Shown: piece after piece, positions 24,214-34,601 of the stretch
Position numbering within the stretch: position 1 is the first letter of the stretch
How the letters are laid out: each line of letters begins with the position of its first letter
Origin: Wolfiporia cocos
Lineage: Eukaryota; Basidiomycota; Agaricomycetes; Polyporales; Phaeolaceae
Direction of reading: 5' to 3'
Assembly: GCA_029448655.1 (NCBI GenBank)
Contig: JACCLO010000005.1
Span: 3,534,001-3,598,000 of the forward strand
DNA: 64,000 bases
Position numbers and translations under genes: made by a program
The notes under the pieces: model-generated
Seen by the model: only the letters and a program-made list of their open reading frames with translations
Told to the model about the DNA's origin: nothing
The model's database searches: none

Positions 24214-26434
24214 TCAATCTAGACGCCTGATCCGTAAAGGCACCCGTGCGCCCTTCTCACCTGCGACGCTGGGACGTGGTAGAAGCCCACGCACAGTCTC
24301 GATCTTAGTACCCGGCCCATCCCTGAATTCAAACGCATAATTCCTGATTAACACCGACAACACCGCCTATAGGACCTATCAGCTATCCATCTCTCAAATC
24401 ACTTGATCACACATACCTTGAACTCTGCCAGTGCAAACCCGCGCCCAAGACATATACGCGGCCCGTCCACAAATGTCAACAGATGCCTGTGTCCCTGGAT
24501 CTCCTGAGCACGCCCGGGGATGCCATCATCTGTGAGCCAGCGCTCTGGGACAAACTCTTTCGCGTTAGGCCCCCAAAATGCCGTCGCCCTGTTCATGCAG
24601 TGGATTGGAACTGTGACAACCTGCCCCTTTGCGATGGCAATCTGTGAGGTGAGTTCTCCGGTTGCGATACGCATCGGCATGGACAGCGGGATGACATCAT
24701 CAGCTGTTGCCTATATGAACATATGTGAGCGATGAATCGTCCAGGGCGTTAACAGGCGCGCCTGCCGAGTGGTCTCTCCTAGCGGCGGGTGCAACCGCAA
24801 TGTCTCATGAACGACGGCATCGAGGTAAGGCAGTTGATGTGTGAGTTGATCCCATGTCGGATCGCTGCTAGAGAACTGGGACAATTCTTCACGCAGCTTC
24901 ATCTGGGTCTCCGGCTTTTTACATAGTTCAACGAGACACCACTGCCATGAATTCGGTCTGTATTCAGATGTCCATCGAGCTGTGCGAAGCACATACTGTC
25001 AAGCTGACTGCAACGCAACAAATGATCAGAAGAAGAATAAGCTCCATGTATGAAGTGACTTACTGGACGTCGTCTCGTATCCTGCCAGGATCAGTGTCTT
25101 CATCTGTGCTGGTCTTAGTCATTGGCATCTCCAAAAGTACATTGTGTACTAACCTGTGCCATAACCTCCTCCTGCGACATATGCAACTCCGAATCACTGT
25201 TCTCCGCCCTAACTAAGAGCGCTCTCATTCAGCCACATTCGACGTTCACGCAAACGTCACTCACTAAGCAACCCGATGATACTCCGATCCCCACCTTTTT
25301 CATTGCCCTCACCCTCACTTTCCTTCCGCATATTATTGAGCAGCTCATCAGCAATCTCGCCCATACTGCTATTTAGTTGCCTGATGAGCCTGCGGAAAGC
25401 GGTCGGTATCTTGGTGAGCGCGGGAATAGCCAGTCCGAGTATAAATGTGAGGCTAGAAAGGATCGAAGGCTTGAGATGTCCAAAGGAGTCAAATGTCGTC
25501 GCAACGAGCGGTTGCTTGCCACGCAGGATGCCAAAGTCGTGCGAGAAGCCCGCAATGCCTACTGAGTCAAGGCTGGATATCGTCAGTCGATCAGGTTCAA
25601 GCATGCGCTTGGGCTGTTATATTGGTGTGTTACTTACGAAACATGGTTCATCCTCAATGAGCCACGTCAGACTTGCATGACCGCAAAGACATGGAAACAG
25701 AACAGACCAGGATTGGACTTCAAGAACTTCTGAATCACCTGAAGTGGAGTCAAGGATGCCATCCCATGCTGCCTTGACCTGAGACACAATGTGAAGATCA
25801 TCTTCTGCAGTCATAGCGATTGCAGACGTACCTTGTACGCGGAGTCAAAGAACACGGACGTGAGTTGTCGTATCGCAGCATTGCTGAAAGCCGCTGTCAG
25901 GGCTTTCCGCTGTCTGATAATACACTCCATTTCAGAGATTTTCATAGCAAGATAGATACCGCATGGACAAACCGTTTGTGGCTCTCGCCTTCTGCCCAAA
26001 GTACGCCCTTCCCAACCTGCGCCAAAAACAATGAGAGGCGAAATGCCATGCAAGCTCAGGTTTCTCACGATGTTCTCAATGGACCTCTTCATAAGCTCCG
26101 TCTGCACATATCCAAACGTTTCGTGCGAATAAAAGTGCAGGATCGCCTTCGGATCGCAGAGTACGACACGGCTGAATCCCAAGGTTGCAGGCACGCGATA
26201 CACAGGACCATACGTCTCGGACCACTGCTCGTAAATCAGCGCTGGGTCCGGCGACTTCTCCACCTGTCTGCCGACACCAAGAAGCCAATTAGGATTTGGC
26301 GGGCCCGTGAGAGGCGTTGTGCGGCTACGGCGCAGGATGTGCTGAGCGACCTTGTATGCGAGCCAGACTGCCGCTAGCCCACCGAGGACGTCAAGGGCCC
26401 AAAGGCCATATGGTGTGGTCAATGGCAAGAGCAT
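24214..26434 (-). CDS. Cytochrome P450 monooxygenase, copy A
   Basis: Twelve exons that I can join in frame. The start (26434, MLLPLTTPYGL) opens with a membrane anchor, then PLTGPPNPNWLLG. Splicing gives SIENI-VGKGVLWAEGESHKR-QRKALTAAF. I-helix AGYETTS, K-helix HETLRLHPP (ExxR), PERW, and the haem loop FVDGPRICLGRGFALAEFK with its Cys ligand are all present; the last exon ends RIRRLD and TGA at 24214-24216. These features define a microsomal class II P450 that needs a reductase partner; substrate is unknown. An 11-nt micro-exon (24997-25007) encodes the end of TSISLT. The intron after ETTRQ has a GC donor (24760-24761) where copy B has GT. I reject an upstream in-frame start (MADHSRF) because copy B shifts frame there. 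Confidence 0.92.
24997..25007 (-). other. 11-nt micro-exon of P450 copy A
   Basis: TCAGCTTGACA on the minus strand, between acceptor GCGTTGCAG and donor GTATGTGC. Including it gives AGYETTS-ISLT-WCLVELCKKP, the expected P450 sequence; skipping it shifts the frame. It is conserved in copy B at 53400-53410. Confidence 0.85.
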
Positions 26435-26890
26435 GGGAATGTCTAGAGAGCGCACCGGGGTCAGCCATGGATTTATACGACTTTCGTAGTCAAGGTTGAT
26501 TGAACATCCCGGCAAGGTACAGGAGCAGTGCAATTCCGGTACATGGTTACCCGAGAACGCCGTCGAGCTTGCATATTCACGGAGTTGAAAAGGCCCCCGT
26601 ATATTTATCAGCTGCAGCGCAACTGTGGTGTTGTCGATGAGAACGTCACACGGTATAGCCCGTAGTGCGTACAATATCGCAAACCGCGAATGGTCGGCCA
26701 TTGTTTACTTACATCAACATATCAACATATTAGAGATTGCGAGGGGATTTGCAGTCCGCAGATCACTCATGCGCCTATCCTAGATTGCCAGAATCAATGC
26801 ATGATACACAACCCTTGAGGCTGAAATGATGACAATTTAGGTTGCTCACTAGCATTTGTGGATTGCGCAGTTCCGCCGCGTGAAACACGA

Positions 26891-27754
26891 CTAGATTAAC
26901 GACACACGGCAGCATAGCACTGATCGAAGGCGGGGCCCGTGCAGCCGCGGCCGATCCCACTCAAAAGACGGTGCAGTCGAGTTGGGTGCTGCGAGCCCGA
27001 GAACGTACGTCCACGCATGTGGATTGAGCGTGGGGCACTGAGCGTACGCATGCTGTGGGGCAAGGTGCTGTGTGCGAGACTTCGGTGCACACGACTGTGG
27101 TGCAACGAGCATGCCGTCACGAACTTTGACGCGGACGGGCATGCCGGGGAGGCGCATGTGGAGGGGCGTGCTTCCGCGCTTGCGGATGTTCACCTTGCGG
27201 ATGGTTTGCGTCTGCATTGATAGGTACAGCTATTCGAACAAATGGAACGGCAGGGGGCTTACCTGCTCGGGAACAAAGCATTCCCAGGTCAAGGCAGCGC
27301 CCTTGGTAGGACGAATGAGACGCGGGCCACACCCGGGATGACATGCGTCGGCGACGGGCATTCTACTGCCTGGCACCGGGATGAGTCGCTCCCATGTAGC
27401 CTTGACGATGAGTACGACCGGTGCACCGCCGTCCAAAGTGAACAGATGATCTGCCAGTGCCGTCGTCGTGATGTCAAGGCGTTCAATGGCGAGGGTATCC
27501 TGACCGCCAGCGCAAGGATCACCTGCATTCTCTTGGTCGAACGACATATCCATCGACCACTGGGTGCTCGCTACATCTGCAGATCGGGCAGCAAAGGTGC
27601 CAGGGATCGCGGAGCCCGGCGCATGGCGGAGATCTGCGTCGGCCACAGTCGGCGTGCAGGCGGCGTCAGCCATGTCAGTCCTCATCGTAATGGCAGGGAG
27701 GACGATAGGTCGCTCGTCCACGGACATGGCGAGGGGCGCTGCAGAGCCGGACAT
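26891..27754 (-). pseudogene. Unrecognised gene, copy A, 3'-truncated
   Basis: I do not recognise the product. Exon 1 (27754 to about 27263) reads MSGSAAPLAMSVDERP ... WSMDMSFDQENAGDP ... TLDGGAPVVLIVKATWERL ... KGAALTWECFVPEQ; a short GT-AG intron follows, then exon 2 with TIRKVNIRKRGSTPLHMRLP and APSFEWDRPRLHG. After that the frame runs into foreign sequence and stops at 26891, because 764 bp present in copy B are missing. About 150 C-terminal residues are lost. It lies on the same strand as the P450 and immediately upstream of it. A signal-like stretch further upstream (MAAERSATLPLAFILVLL) is in frame here but not in copy B, so I do not use it. Confidence 0.45.
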
Positions 27755-28139
27755 GGCATGTGGCAGTAGGACCAGGATGAAAGCGAGAGGTAGAGTTGCG
27801 CTGCGCTCGGCTGCCACTCATATTGCATTCGGCGGTCTCGACCAGGCCGACATTGCTGCCCTGCCCGACGCGCGTCATTGTAATGGTCGCGGCGAGTGTG
27901 CAGTCAGCGATCAAACGCGCGAGCATGGTGGCGTTCAAAGGTACACATGCACCCACAAGTGGATAGCCGTCAACCCAGCTGTAGTAGTTGAGGCATCTCA
28001 CGGGAGGACATGCGAAAAATCTGCATGTGGACGTTCTGGTGAAGACACTCGGCAATATCAGAGTCTCTGTAATGAGTATATGAACACTGCAAACAAACTC
28101 TCAGATATCAGGTCAGATCCTCAGCGCCAACGTATGGCG

Positions 28140-28296
28140 GCGCACACTGGACAAAAAGCATAATTACAGTCGTTCCCGAAAATAATGTCAAAGTCACTTT
28201 TTTTACGCGTCGTCTCGACGCGCCAAAGTTCCGAGCCAAAGCCATCTTCCGACTCGTAGGCGCCCGTAGGCGCCCGTTGCTCGCACCTACGTGCAT
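28140..28296 (-). mobile_element. Short repeat element, inverted relative to 31068-31190
   Basis: Its reverse complement matches 31068-31190: GGTGCG..., GGGCGC(C/T)TA, CGGAACTTTGGCGCGTCGAG, a GACATTATTTTC block and GACTGTAA. It starts right after the end of duplication copy A. No target-site duplication was resolved. Confidence 0.5.
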
Positions 28297-28530
28297 TTGT
28301 GTACTGCACTGTTTTCTGCAGCTATGGGTAATAGAAGATTCTAATCATCTCCCGCTAGTCTACCATTGGGAGCACATCTTCGAGGGCTTCGGCCGCATCG
28401 TCAAGCCATCATCGCCGTGGCGTGATCGCCATCAGTAAAGTGCGAGACCGTAGATCTACTCGTATCTACGTAGATATACCTAGCAGGTCCTGTAACTGTA
28501 GCCGGACCGGTATACTCATGTATAACCCCC
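28297..28530. other. Unassigned sequence with a palindromic CTACGTAG stretch
   Basis: A segment at about 28450-28480 (ATCTACTCGTATCTACGTAG) resembles 30787-30820. No gene seen. Confidence 0.3.
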
Positions 28531-28542
28531 TTATAGTAGCAG

Positions 28543-28690
28543 GTCCTCGCAATAGCAAGCGCCCAGGGGACGGGTTCCTGCAAGGACCTCACCTGAGGCC
28601 CATGCTATTGCAAGGACCTCACCTGAGGGCCCATGCTATTGCGAGGACCTCACCTGAGGGCCTTCGCTATTGCGAGGACCACACAATAGC
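28543..28690. repeat. About 30-bp tandem repeat with flanking inverted unit
   Basis: A unit of about 30-31 bp (GCAAGGACCTCACCTGAGG then CCATGCTATT) occurs three times from about 28580 to 28672, followed by a partial copy. GGTCCTCGCAATAGC at 28543-28557 is the exact inverse of the repeat's GCTATTGCGAGGACC at the far side, so the region can fold back on itself. Confidence 0.75.
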
Positions 28691-28772
28691 GGTCACCAGG
28701 CCTAGGAGCGCCTGAGGCAAGTATTGTACTATATCATGTTCATTCAATGTAGTGCCAATGAAACTTGAATAT

Positions 28773-29519
28773 ATTTGGAGTATGTATGAGTACAACAATG
28801 TCCGTAGTAAAAGTAAGTGACAGAAGAGGTCACAAAAGATCTACCAGAGAGCATCAGTCAGTAGCCTCGAGCATCAACGTCAACATGCACTGCTCACACC
28901 ACAAATCGGCACAGATAGTGGAAGGATTTGTGCGCGCTGGTGCGTTGCGTGAGCAACAGCATACACATGGGTGTGGGGATAGACACTTATGTGTATGTCA
29001 GTCAGCGCACGTCTTGATGAGGCAGTTCGCTGAGGTGGTCGCATGGCGGTGATCTCCACGTCGGCGCAGGCCGAGGTTCAACATACTCAGTGGGAAAAGC
29101 AGGCAGAAAACGTACCTCGTCATGAAAACCCACAGATGTAAACGAGTTGAGGTCGCCAAATGATGCCAGCACGTTCTGGAGTGACTGGTACATTAAGTAC
29201 CTGTATGTTAGGGACAATATGGGTCAGTATATGCGTGTCACCGGAGTGAAAATGAGCCTACCAGTGAGAGAGGAACAACTTACTGGTAAGTACCAGCTGG
29301 ACTCCATCCACCGCTCTGGCTCCCTTGCTGCTGATCTCTTCACCGTGAAGACTCGATTGGCTGCAGTTGAGCTTGGCATCGCCTCGCTAAGACTCAGAGG
29401 ACAGTGTCACACAGAAAATGTGAGGAGAGAGATGGATTGCGCGCTTCGCACGGCTGCTGTTATATGTTACAAACGACACAGTTTCGAGAGCCGACCAAAA
29501 TACGACAGAAGAAAAAGTA
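28773..29519 (-). other. Possible unrecognised spliced gene remnant
   Basis: On the minus strand a segment from about 29380 reads MPSSTAANRVFTVKRSAARE ... ERWMESSWYLP. A GTAAG donor follows, and after a CATACAG acceptor MYQSLQNVLASFGDLNSF and TSVGFHDE, ending at a GTACGT donor. The pattern looks like two exons, but there is no recognisable domain and no clear continuation. Confidence 0.25.
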
Positions 29520-29527
29520 GTGATACG

Positions 29528-30167
29528 TAGTGATGTGCCAGGCCCGGCTTTGGGCCATAGGCCGGGCCGGGCCAAGCCCTACTTGGGCCGGGCCAGGCCG
29601 GGCCCTACACCACGGCCTGAGACGGCCCAGGGCCCGGCTTGTGTCTCAAGCCGGGCCGGGCCAAGCCGTGAGCCCCGGGCCTGAAAGCTCTAACGGATAA
29701 AATGTCTAGTAACTATGATATGAGGATATATATAGTAGCAGTATGCTATATTCCAATGAAGTATGTCTATATCTTTAAAATCAAGCAAGAGGATAGTCCC
29801 ATGGATTGAATTCTTGGTGCTGAAGCCTGTCGCTCACTTTTGGGCGCCTATACGATGCCCCATTTGGAAGGCGCGCCACAGAGCACCGTGCCGGTGAAAT
29901 GATGATTTCACACTATAATTCACTAATTATTGAAGATATTGGAGCTTGGCTTTGTCAGAAGATAGTTGGAGAAGGTACGTTATGAGTTTGTGTGGCTACA
30001 GTGATGATCATCCTCACAGTGCCAGGCCCCGGGCAAGCCCCAGGCCGGGCCGGGCCAAGCCCTGGGCCGTCAATGGGGGCCCGGCCTGAGGTTTTGAAAA
30101 GCCAAGGCCGTCCAAAGCCGGGCCAAAGCCGGGGCTTTTGAGCCGGGCCGGGCCTGGCACATCACTA
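29528..30167. mobile_element. hAT-type MITE (non-autonomous DNA transposon)
   Basis: 640 bp with perfect 21-bp terminal inverted repeats (TAGTGATGTGCCAGGCCCGG plus one C) and an exact 8-bp duplication GTGATACG at 29520-29527 and 30168-30175. An 8-bp duplication is the hAT hallmark. The sub-terminal regions are arrays of GGGCCGGGCC-like repeats in opposite orientation at the two ends. The interior is AT-rich and has no transposase. Confidence 0.92.
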
Positions 30168-30175
30168 GTGATACG

Positions 30176-30560
30176 CGATCGAGAGAAGCAAGTGATCATG
30201 TAACTCAATAAGGAAAAATGACTACCATAACAGTCCGGTGACTATGAGTCCATGTGAAGTAGTGGAGAAAAACGGATGGGAGCCGCGTCGTTGGCACAGA
30301 CACGTCTGACATACTGTCAGGATTGGCGTACGAAACGCGCGATGGCTCGGATTCCGTCAACGATGTCAAGACCGCATCCTATTTACGTGCGCATCTCGCC
30401 GCCCTCCAACGTGGGAATGTCGGTCTGAAACGTCGCGGATCCTACTTCACGTTTGCGTACTGCTCCCTTGGGACATGTCTCGCGTGCTGGTAGAGTCAGT
30501 GTGGAGGTTTTAGTACAGTAAAGAAAATAAACGAAAATACCAAAAATAAAATATAAGCGC
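30176..30560. other. Unassigned sequence
   Basis: No gene, RNA or repeat recognised. Confidence 0.3.
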
Positions 30561-30589
30561 AGGATGACGACCTGTACACTCGTTAGTCC

Positions 30590-30776
30590 TGCAATGAATA
30601 TGTCCATCCTCTTTAATCCTGCAAATAATATTTTGGTCCTCATTGATCCTGCAAATAACATTTCGGTCCTCGTTGATCCTGCAAATAACATGCCGGTCCT
30701 CATTGATCCTGCAAATAGTATTTTGGTCCTTGTTGATCCTACAAAATATATTTCGGCCCTCATTGATCCTGCAAGT
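30590..30776. repeat. Minisatellite, 30-bp unit, about six copies
   Basis: Unit GGTCCTCATTGATCCTGCAA plus AATAACATTT, repeated with scattered changes. Because 30 is a multiple of three, one frame on each strand stays open through the array (plus strand VLIDPANNI, minus strand MRTEMLFAGS). No domain or flanking exon supports coding use. Confidence 0.85.
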
Positions 30777-31067
30777 ACCCCGTGTGTAGGATCTGCTCGT
30801 ATCTATGTATATCTACCGAGCTGCTATTTACAATAGTTAGCGGACTAGATATGAGAGCTCGCGTTTTGCCGATGGCGTTCATATTAGCATATTGGCACCC
30901 GCGCTGTAATGAACTCTATTTATCTTTTGTACCAAAACATCCCAATGCCCATCCCGACAAATTCCTGTTCAGACTGGCTAATATTATGATATCATCACAT
31001 TCTAAATTGCACTGCAATAAGGAAATGCGACATGTTTGAACTCAAATAAAAAGGCTTGAAACGATGG

Positions 31068-31190
31068 CATACAGGTGCGCTTACGGGCGCTTAAATGTCG
31101 GAAAATAGCTCGGAACTTTAGCGCGTCGAGACGATGCACAAAAAAACGTGACTCTGACATTATTTTCAGGAATGACTGTAAGCTGATGTA
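31068..31190 (+). mobile_element. Short repeat element, partner of 28140-28296
   Basis: Same sequence blocks as 28140-28296 in the opposite orientation, beginning CAGGTGCGCTTACGGGCGC. Both have the same terminal end facing the other copy. Confidence 0.5.
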
Positions 31191-31714
31191 ACTTACAAAC
31201 TAACTGAGCCCACGACCACAAAATTCTGCGCGGCACCGCCAAAAATGCCACGTGGACGCCACTCAAAATGCCACGTGAGCGCTGGAGTGATAGACGCTGG
31301 CACGCGCCGGGTGAGAGGTGATCAACCATGCTCGGCCAGGTTGCCTCCTTAAAGTGAGTGCCCACAGCTGAGAAACGGGTGTTTGGCCGGATCCTGCCAT
31401 ATATTTCAGTGGGTACCACGATGCTTGCCGGGAGAGACCTGGGCATGCCCTGGGGTTGCTGACTAGGCTCATTTGGTCCCAATTTGTACATTACTTGTGC
31501 CATTATGTAAATTGATTATCACTTCTTGTCTGTTATCCTAATCAGGCAAGGCACGCTGCCTGCTTGCTCAACGGCTGTGGCTGTTCTGCTCGCACTGCCC
31601 ATTCCTTCCCTTACATTGTTACTTGGGTCAAGCACTCATGCATAGTCACTGTCAGGATGAGGACAAGGGTGGGGAACAGCCCAGACCGGACTGGAGCACA
31701 GGGCATCTGATTCC
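31191..31714. other. Unassigned sequence beside the LTR nest
   Basis: A tandem GCCACGTGG/GCCACGTGAG pair lies at about 31249-31278. No gene recognised. Confidence 0.3.
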
Positions 31715-31993
31715 TGACACACGCTACAACCTGAGACACACGCTACAACCTGAGACACACACCCGGGGGAAGGGGGCTTGCACAAAGGTGCCTTCCTGGT
31801 CTGGGGCATTGTCAGGCGTAAATGGCCAAGACAAGTCTGAGGCACCACCTTGACTGTTGGCCCATTATATAGACTCTATGTATTTGTAGGCACAGGCTGT
31901 AAGGCCGTCGGTGCTGGTATATGATTGGTCATAGCTACGTGGTCGGTAATGGCATTGGAGTGCGGGCTATGTGAGATGTCCATGGCGACATAG

Positions 31994-32549
31994 TGTCACA
32001 AATTATTCCTTATTGATTTAGACTCCCTCGCTATAGGTTATACAGGCGCCGCCAGGCGTACGATGCACCTCTATTCCATAGCCACCTCCACGTCGTGCTC
32101 AGATACTGTAGGTCACCTGATCGTCTGGTTAGCGCTGTAGGGTAGCGCACGCCTCAGGTACGGACACGTTATGGTCACACTATGTACATCGGTCACAGTA
32201 GTTACATGTAGTCATGTGCTCTCTTAGTTACGGTGCACAGGCCAGTACTTTAGGGCAGCCATTACTGGCTAACTCACCATGTATAAGTACAGCGGATGTG
32301 GGTCTTACAACCCCATCCTTAAGATTCTCGACAATGCACTAGGTGCCTCACTCTCACCTCTCTGTGTGCGTCTCTGGCTGGGGGCCCTTCTTGTCATGCT
32401 CGTCTGTGTGCCGCCCTGACAAGTCGCTCTTAGGAGTTCCCTTGGGATACGGCCGACGAGTCACCGCTATCGCGGTTGTACACTGCCTTGTATGGCGTGT
32501 AGGGACTCCCCTGTTGTACAGGGTCCCACAGACGTGTAAGTCTGTGTCA
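31994..32549 (+). mobile_element. Solo LTR, family A, TSD CATAG
   Basis: 556 bp, TGTCACAA to CTGTGTCA; CATAG at 31989-31993 and 32550-32554. TATA box CATGTATAAG followed by stem GGATGTGGG/ACCCCATCC (about 32294-32319). Confidence 0.88.
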
Positions 32550-32923
32550 CATAGCAGGTCATGCCCAGATCAGAGTGGGTTACCAATCTGTTGGGCTTGA
32601 TCGGTGGTTCTCGTCAATCGGGGGTTCTGCCAGTAATGGCAGTTTGTAAAGTCCGTCGATTGGGGTTCTAGTGTGATCAGGGACTGGCTGGTAATGGCCT
32701 TGGGTGACATATGGTGATTGAGTGTGATCAGCTGCGATTGGTGATGTTGTGATTACAGCCTGTGGTCGGTGTTCCTCATAGACTAGGGCATACTGTGGGT
32801 TTAGAGCCTCTGTAGGCTATGGTCCATACTGTACATAGTCCGTGCCTGTAATGACATGTAGTCCGTGGTCAGTAATGACCATGTGGCCAGTAATGGTGGT
32901 GGTTCGTGGAGATGGGAGGCATT

Positions 32924-33635
32924 TGTTACGGTTATTTCGATTTTTCGAACGCTGGCAGAACTCACCACTGGGCAAATATGATACAGGGACTTATTGCGCA
33001 ACCAACTCCCCTGGCTACTCGTGACTCTACTGGGTGCATCCCCAGTTGTACTAGCATATAGGGCACATTTCACCTTTAGCAGATCCAACTCTGCCCCCGT
33101 TTCATATTTATCATTTGTTAGCTGATAGATGGCATTCGACCACCATCATCATTCCTATCTATCATTACAGATATATCACTACATACCTATCAAATGTTTG
33201 GTACTATAGCGTAGATAGTATTGGTGACATCTGGGATGGACTTGACCCCTAAAACCCCACGTAGTATATAAACTCATGTATTTACTGTCGAGGCTCTTCA
33301 GCTCGACCTTGTTGTACAAACAAGAAGTCTTATACTTGTTATCAAATGTAGGAAACTACACTCAGTATTTCTTGCTCAAGCAACCGAACAACTAAGTCCT
33401 CGAAGTGCACATTGACTTCTCAGACTTAGGCAAGTCTTATATTCTATCAGACTTGCAACCCGAACATATTATATCCTCTAACGCGTATTGGATATCGAAC
33501 GATCTCCTAGGAACTTCACCTAGGACTTGAAGGCATCTAATGAGTATTTGCCTTGCATACGTCCTTTGGACTACGTGCAGAAGAATGATCTATATTTGCG
33601 GCTCAAATATACAAACAGGTATTTGACCTGTAACA
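32924..33635 (+). mobile_element. Solo LTR, family C, TSD GCATT
   Basis: 712 bp, TGTTACGG to CTGTAACA; GCATT at 32919-32923 and 33636-33640. TAGTATATAAACTC box, then stem GTCGAGG/CTCGAC (about 33287-33307). Confidence 0.9.
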
Positions 33636-34055
33636 GCATTGGACATGGTTGGTTGGGTGGACGTAGTCTGGGGGTCTTAGCTGGGAGTCTGGTATAGCCA
33701 TGGTACTTAGAGCAGGGTGTGGCATCTGGTGAGTGATAGGTTCTGGCAGCGGATGGTTGGTTTGAGTGCGCTGCCAGGCTCACTGTACTCTGCTGTGCTT
33801 GTGTGGCTTTGTGGCTGGACCTTTGGACTGTGCAGATGGACTAATGGTCTGGGACTAGGGTTATAGGCATGGCTGGTGATGTTGGTGGCTAGTGCCTGGG
33901 ATGATTTGTATGTAGGGCCTGGATTTAGCTGAGGCATCAGGTTCCAGCTTTGGAGGTGCTTCTCAGAGGTGCTCTGATGCTGCTATGGTCTGGCTTAAGT
34001 GTGAGCAGGTTCGGAAAAGGTACTGTGCCTAGGGGTTTGAAATTGGCTTGTGACA

Positions 34056-34601
34056 GATCCACGTAGTGTTTTCATGATCATGCCATGTGGTGTTTTCATG
34101 CCATACTTTGTGTACATGGATTTTTACTGCACTGGTTAACTTTGTGGGATTTTGTCCAGTACGGTCCCTCATACCAGCACATTGACTAGCCACACTTTCT
34201 CACGCTACTCTCAATTCTACTTATATGCACATAGACTCATCTGCACTAGGGCTGTTCAATTCTTATCCCCAGTGAAAAGCCATCATAACCTTAGTGTATC
34301 AGTAAATACTAGTAAATATCAAAAAAAAAAATTGAGACAACCATTTATGCCAGAAGCTATTGAAAGCTAGATGCCAAGAGTCTGGGCGGTCAGGTCACCA
34401 ATGCCAAGACTTTTGTCATACTCATACATACTAGTTAATACACTCAACATATCCTCGATTAATAGAAGTTGCGATTGAGAATTTTTCGAGCAGACATCCA
34501 GTCACAAAACTGCAAGTTGATGTCAAGTCAAAAAGTGTCTTGTGGGCAGCAACTTTGACTTTGACTTTGTTGCAAGCAGCAAGCCCAAGCACTCACATGG
34601 G
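34056..34601. other. Unassigned sequence with an A-tract
   Basis: Contains a run of ten A at about 34321-34330 and a segment CTTTCTCACGCTACTCTCAA (34197-34216) that recurs at about 57297 beyond duplication copy B. No gene seen. Confidence 0.4.

Larger units (their letters stand above)
23837..28132. repeat. Segmental duplication, copy A
   Basis: Aligns by eye, same orientation, with 52226-57280 from TTTTAGTATTA to TCAGCGCCAACG. It contains a complete P450 gene and the truncated partner gene. It is shorter than copy B mainly because of a 764-bp deletion at 26921-26925. Confidence 0.9.
31715..34055 (-). mobile_element. Family-D LTR carrying two nested solo LTRs
   Basis: Starts TGACACACGCTAC and ends GGCTTGTGACA. 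After removal of the nested LTRs at 31994-32549 and 32924-33635 it is about 1063 bp and matches 40456-42101 from end to end. Flanking pentamers are ATTCC and GATCC, only a partial match, so its own duplication is eroded. Confidence 0.78.

Noticed and set aside
26435..26701. N-terminal extension of P450 copy A beginning MADHSRF
   Set aside because: The same region in copy B is shifted out of frame, and MLL...TTPYGL gives a normal P450 membrane anchor.
30590..30776. CRISPR array
   Set aside because: The units are contiguous 30-bp repeats without spacers, in a eukaryotic genome; it is a minisatellite.
31715..34055. Exact target-site duplication for this family-D LTR
   Set aside because: Flanks are ATTCC and GATCC; only the last bases agree, so I do not claim a duplication.
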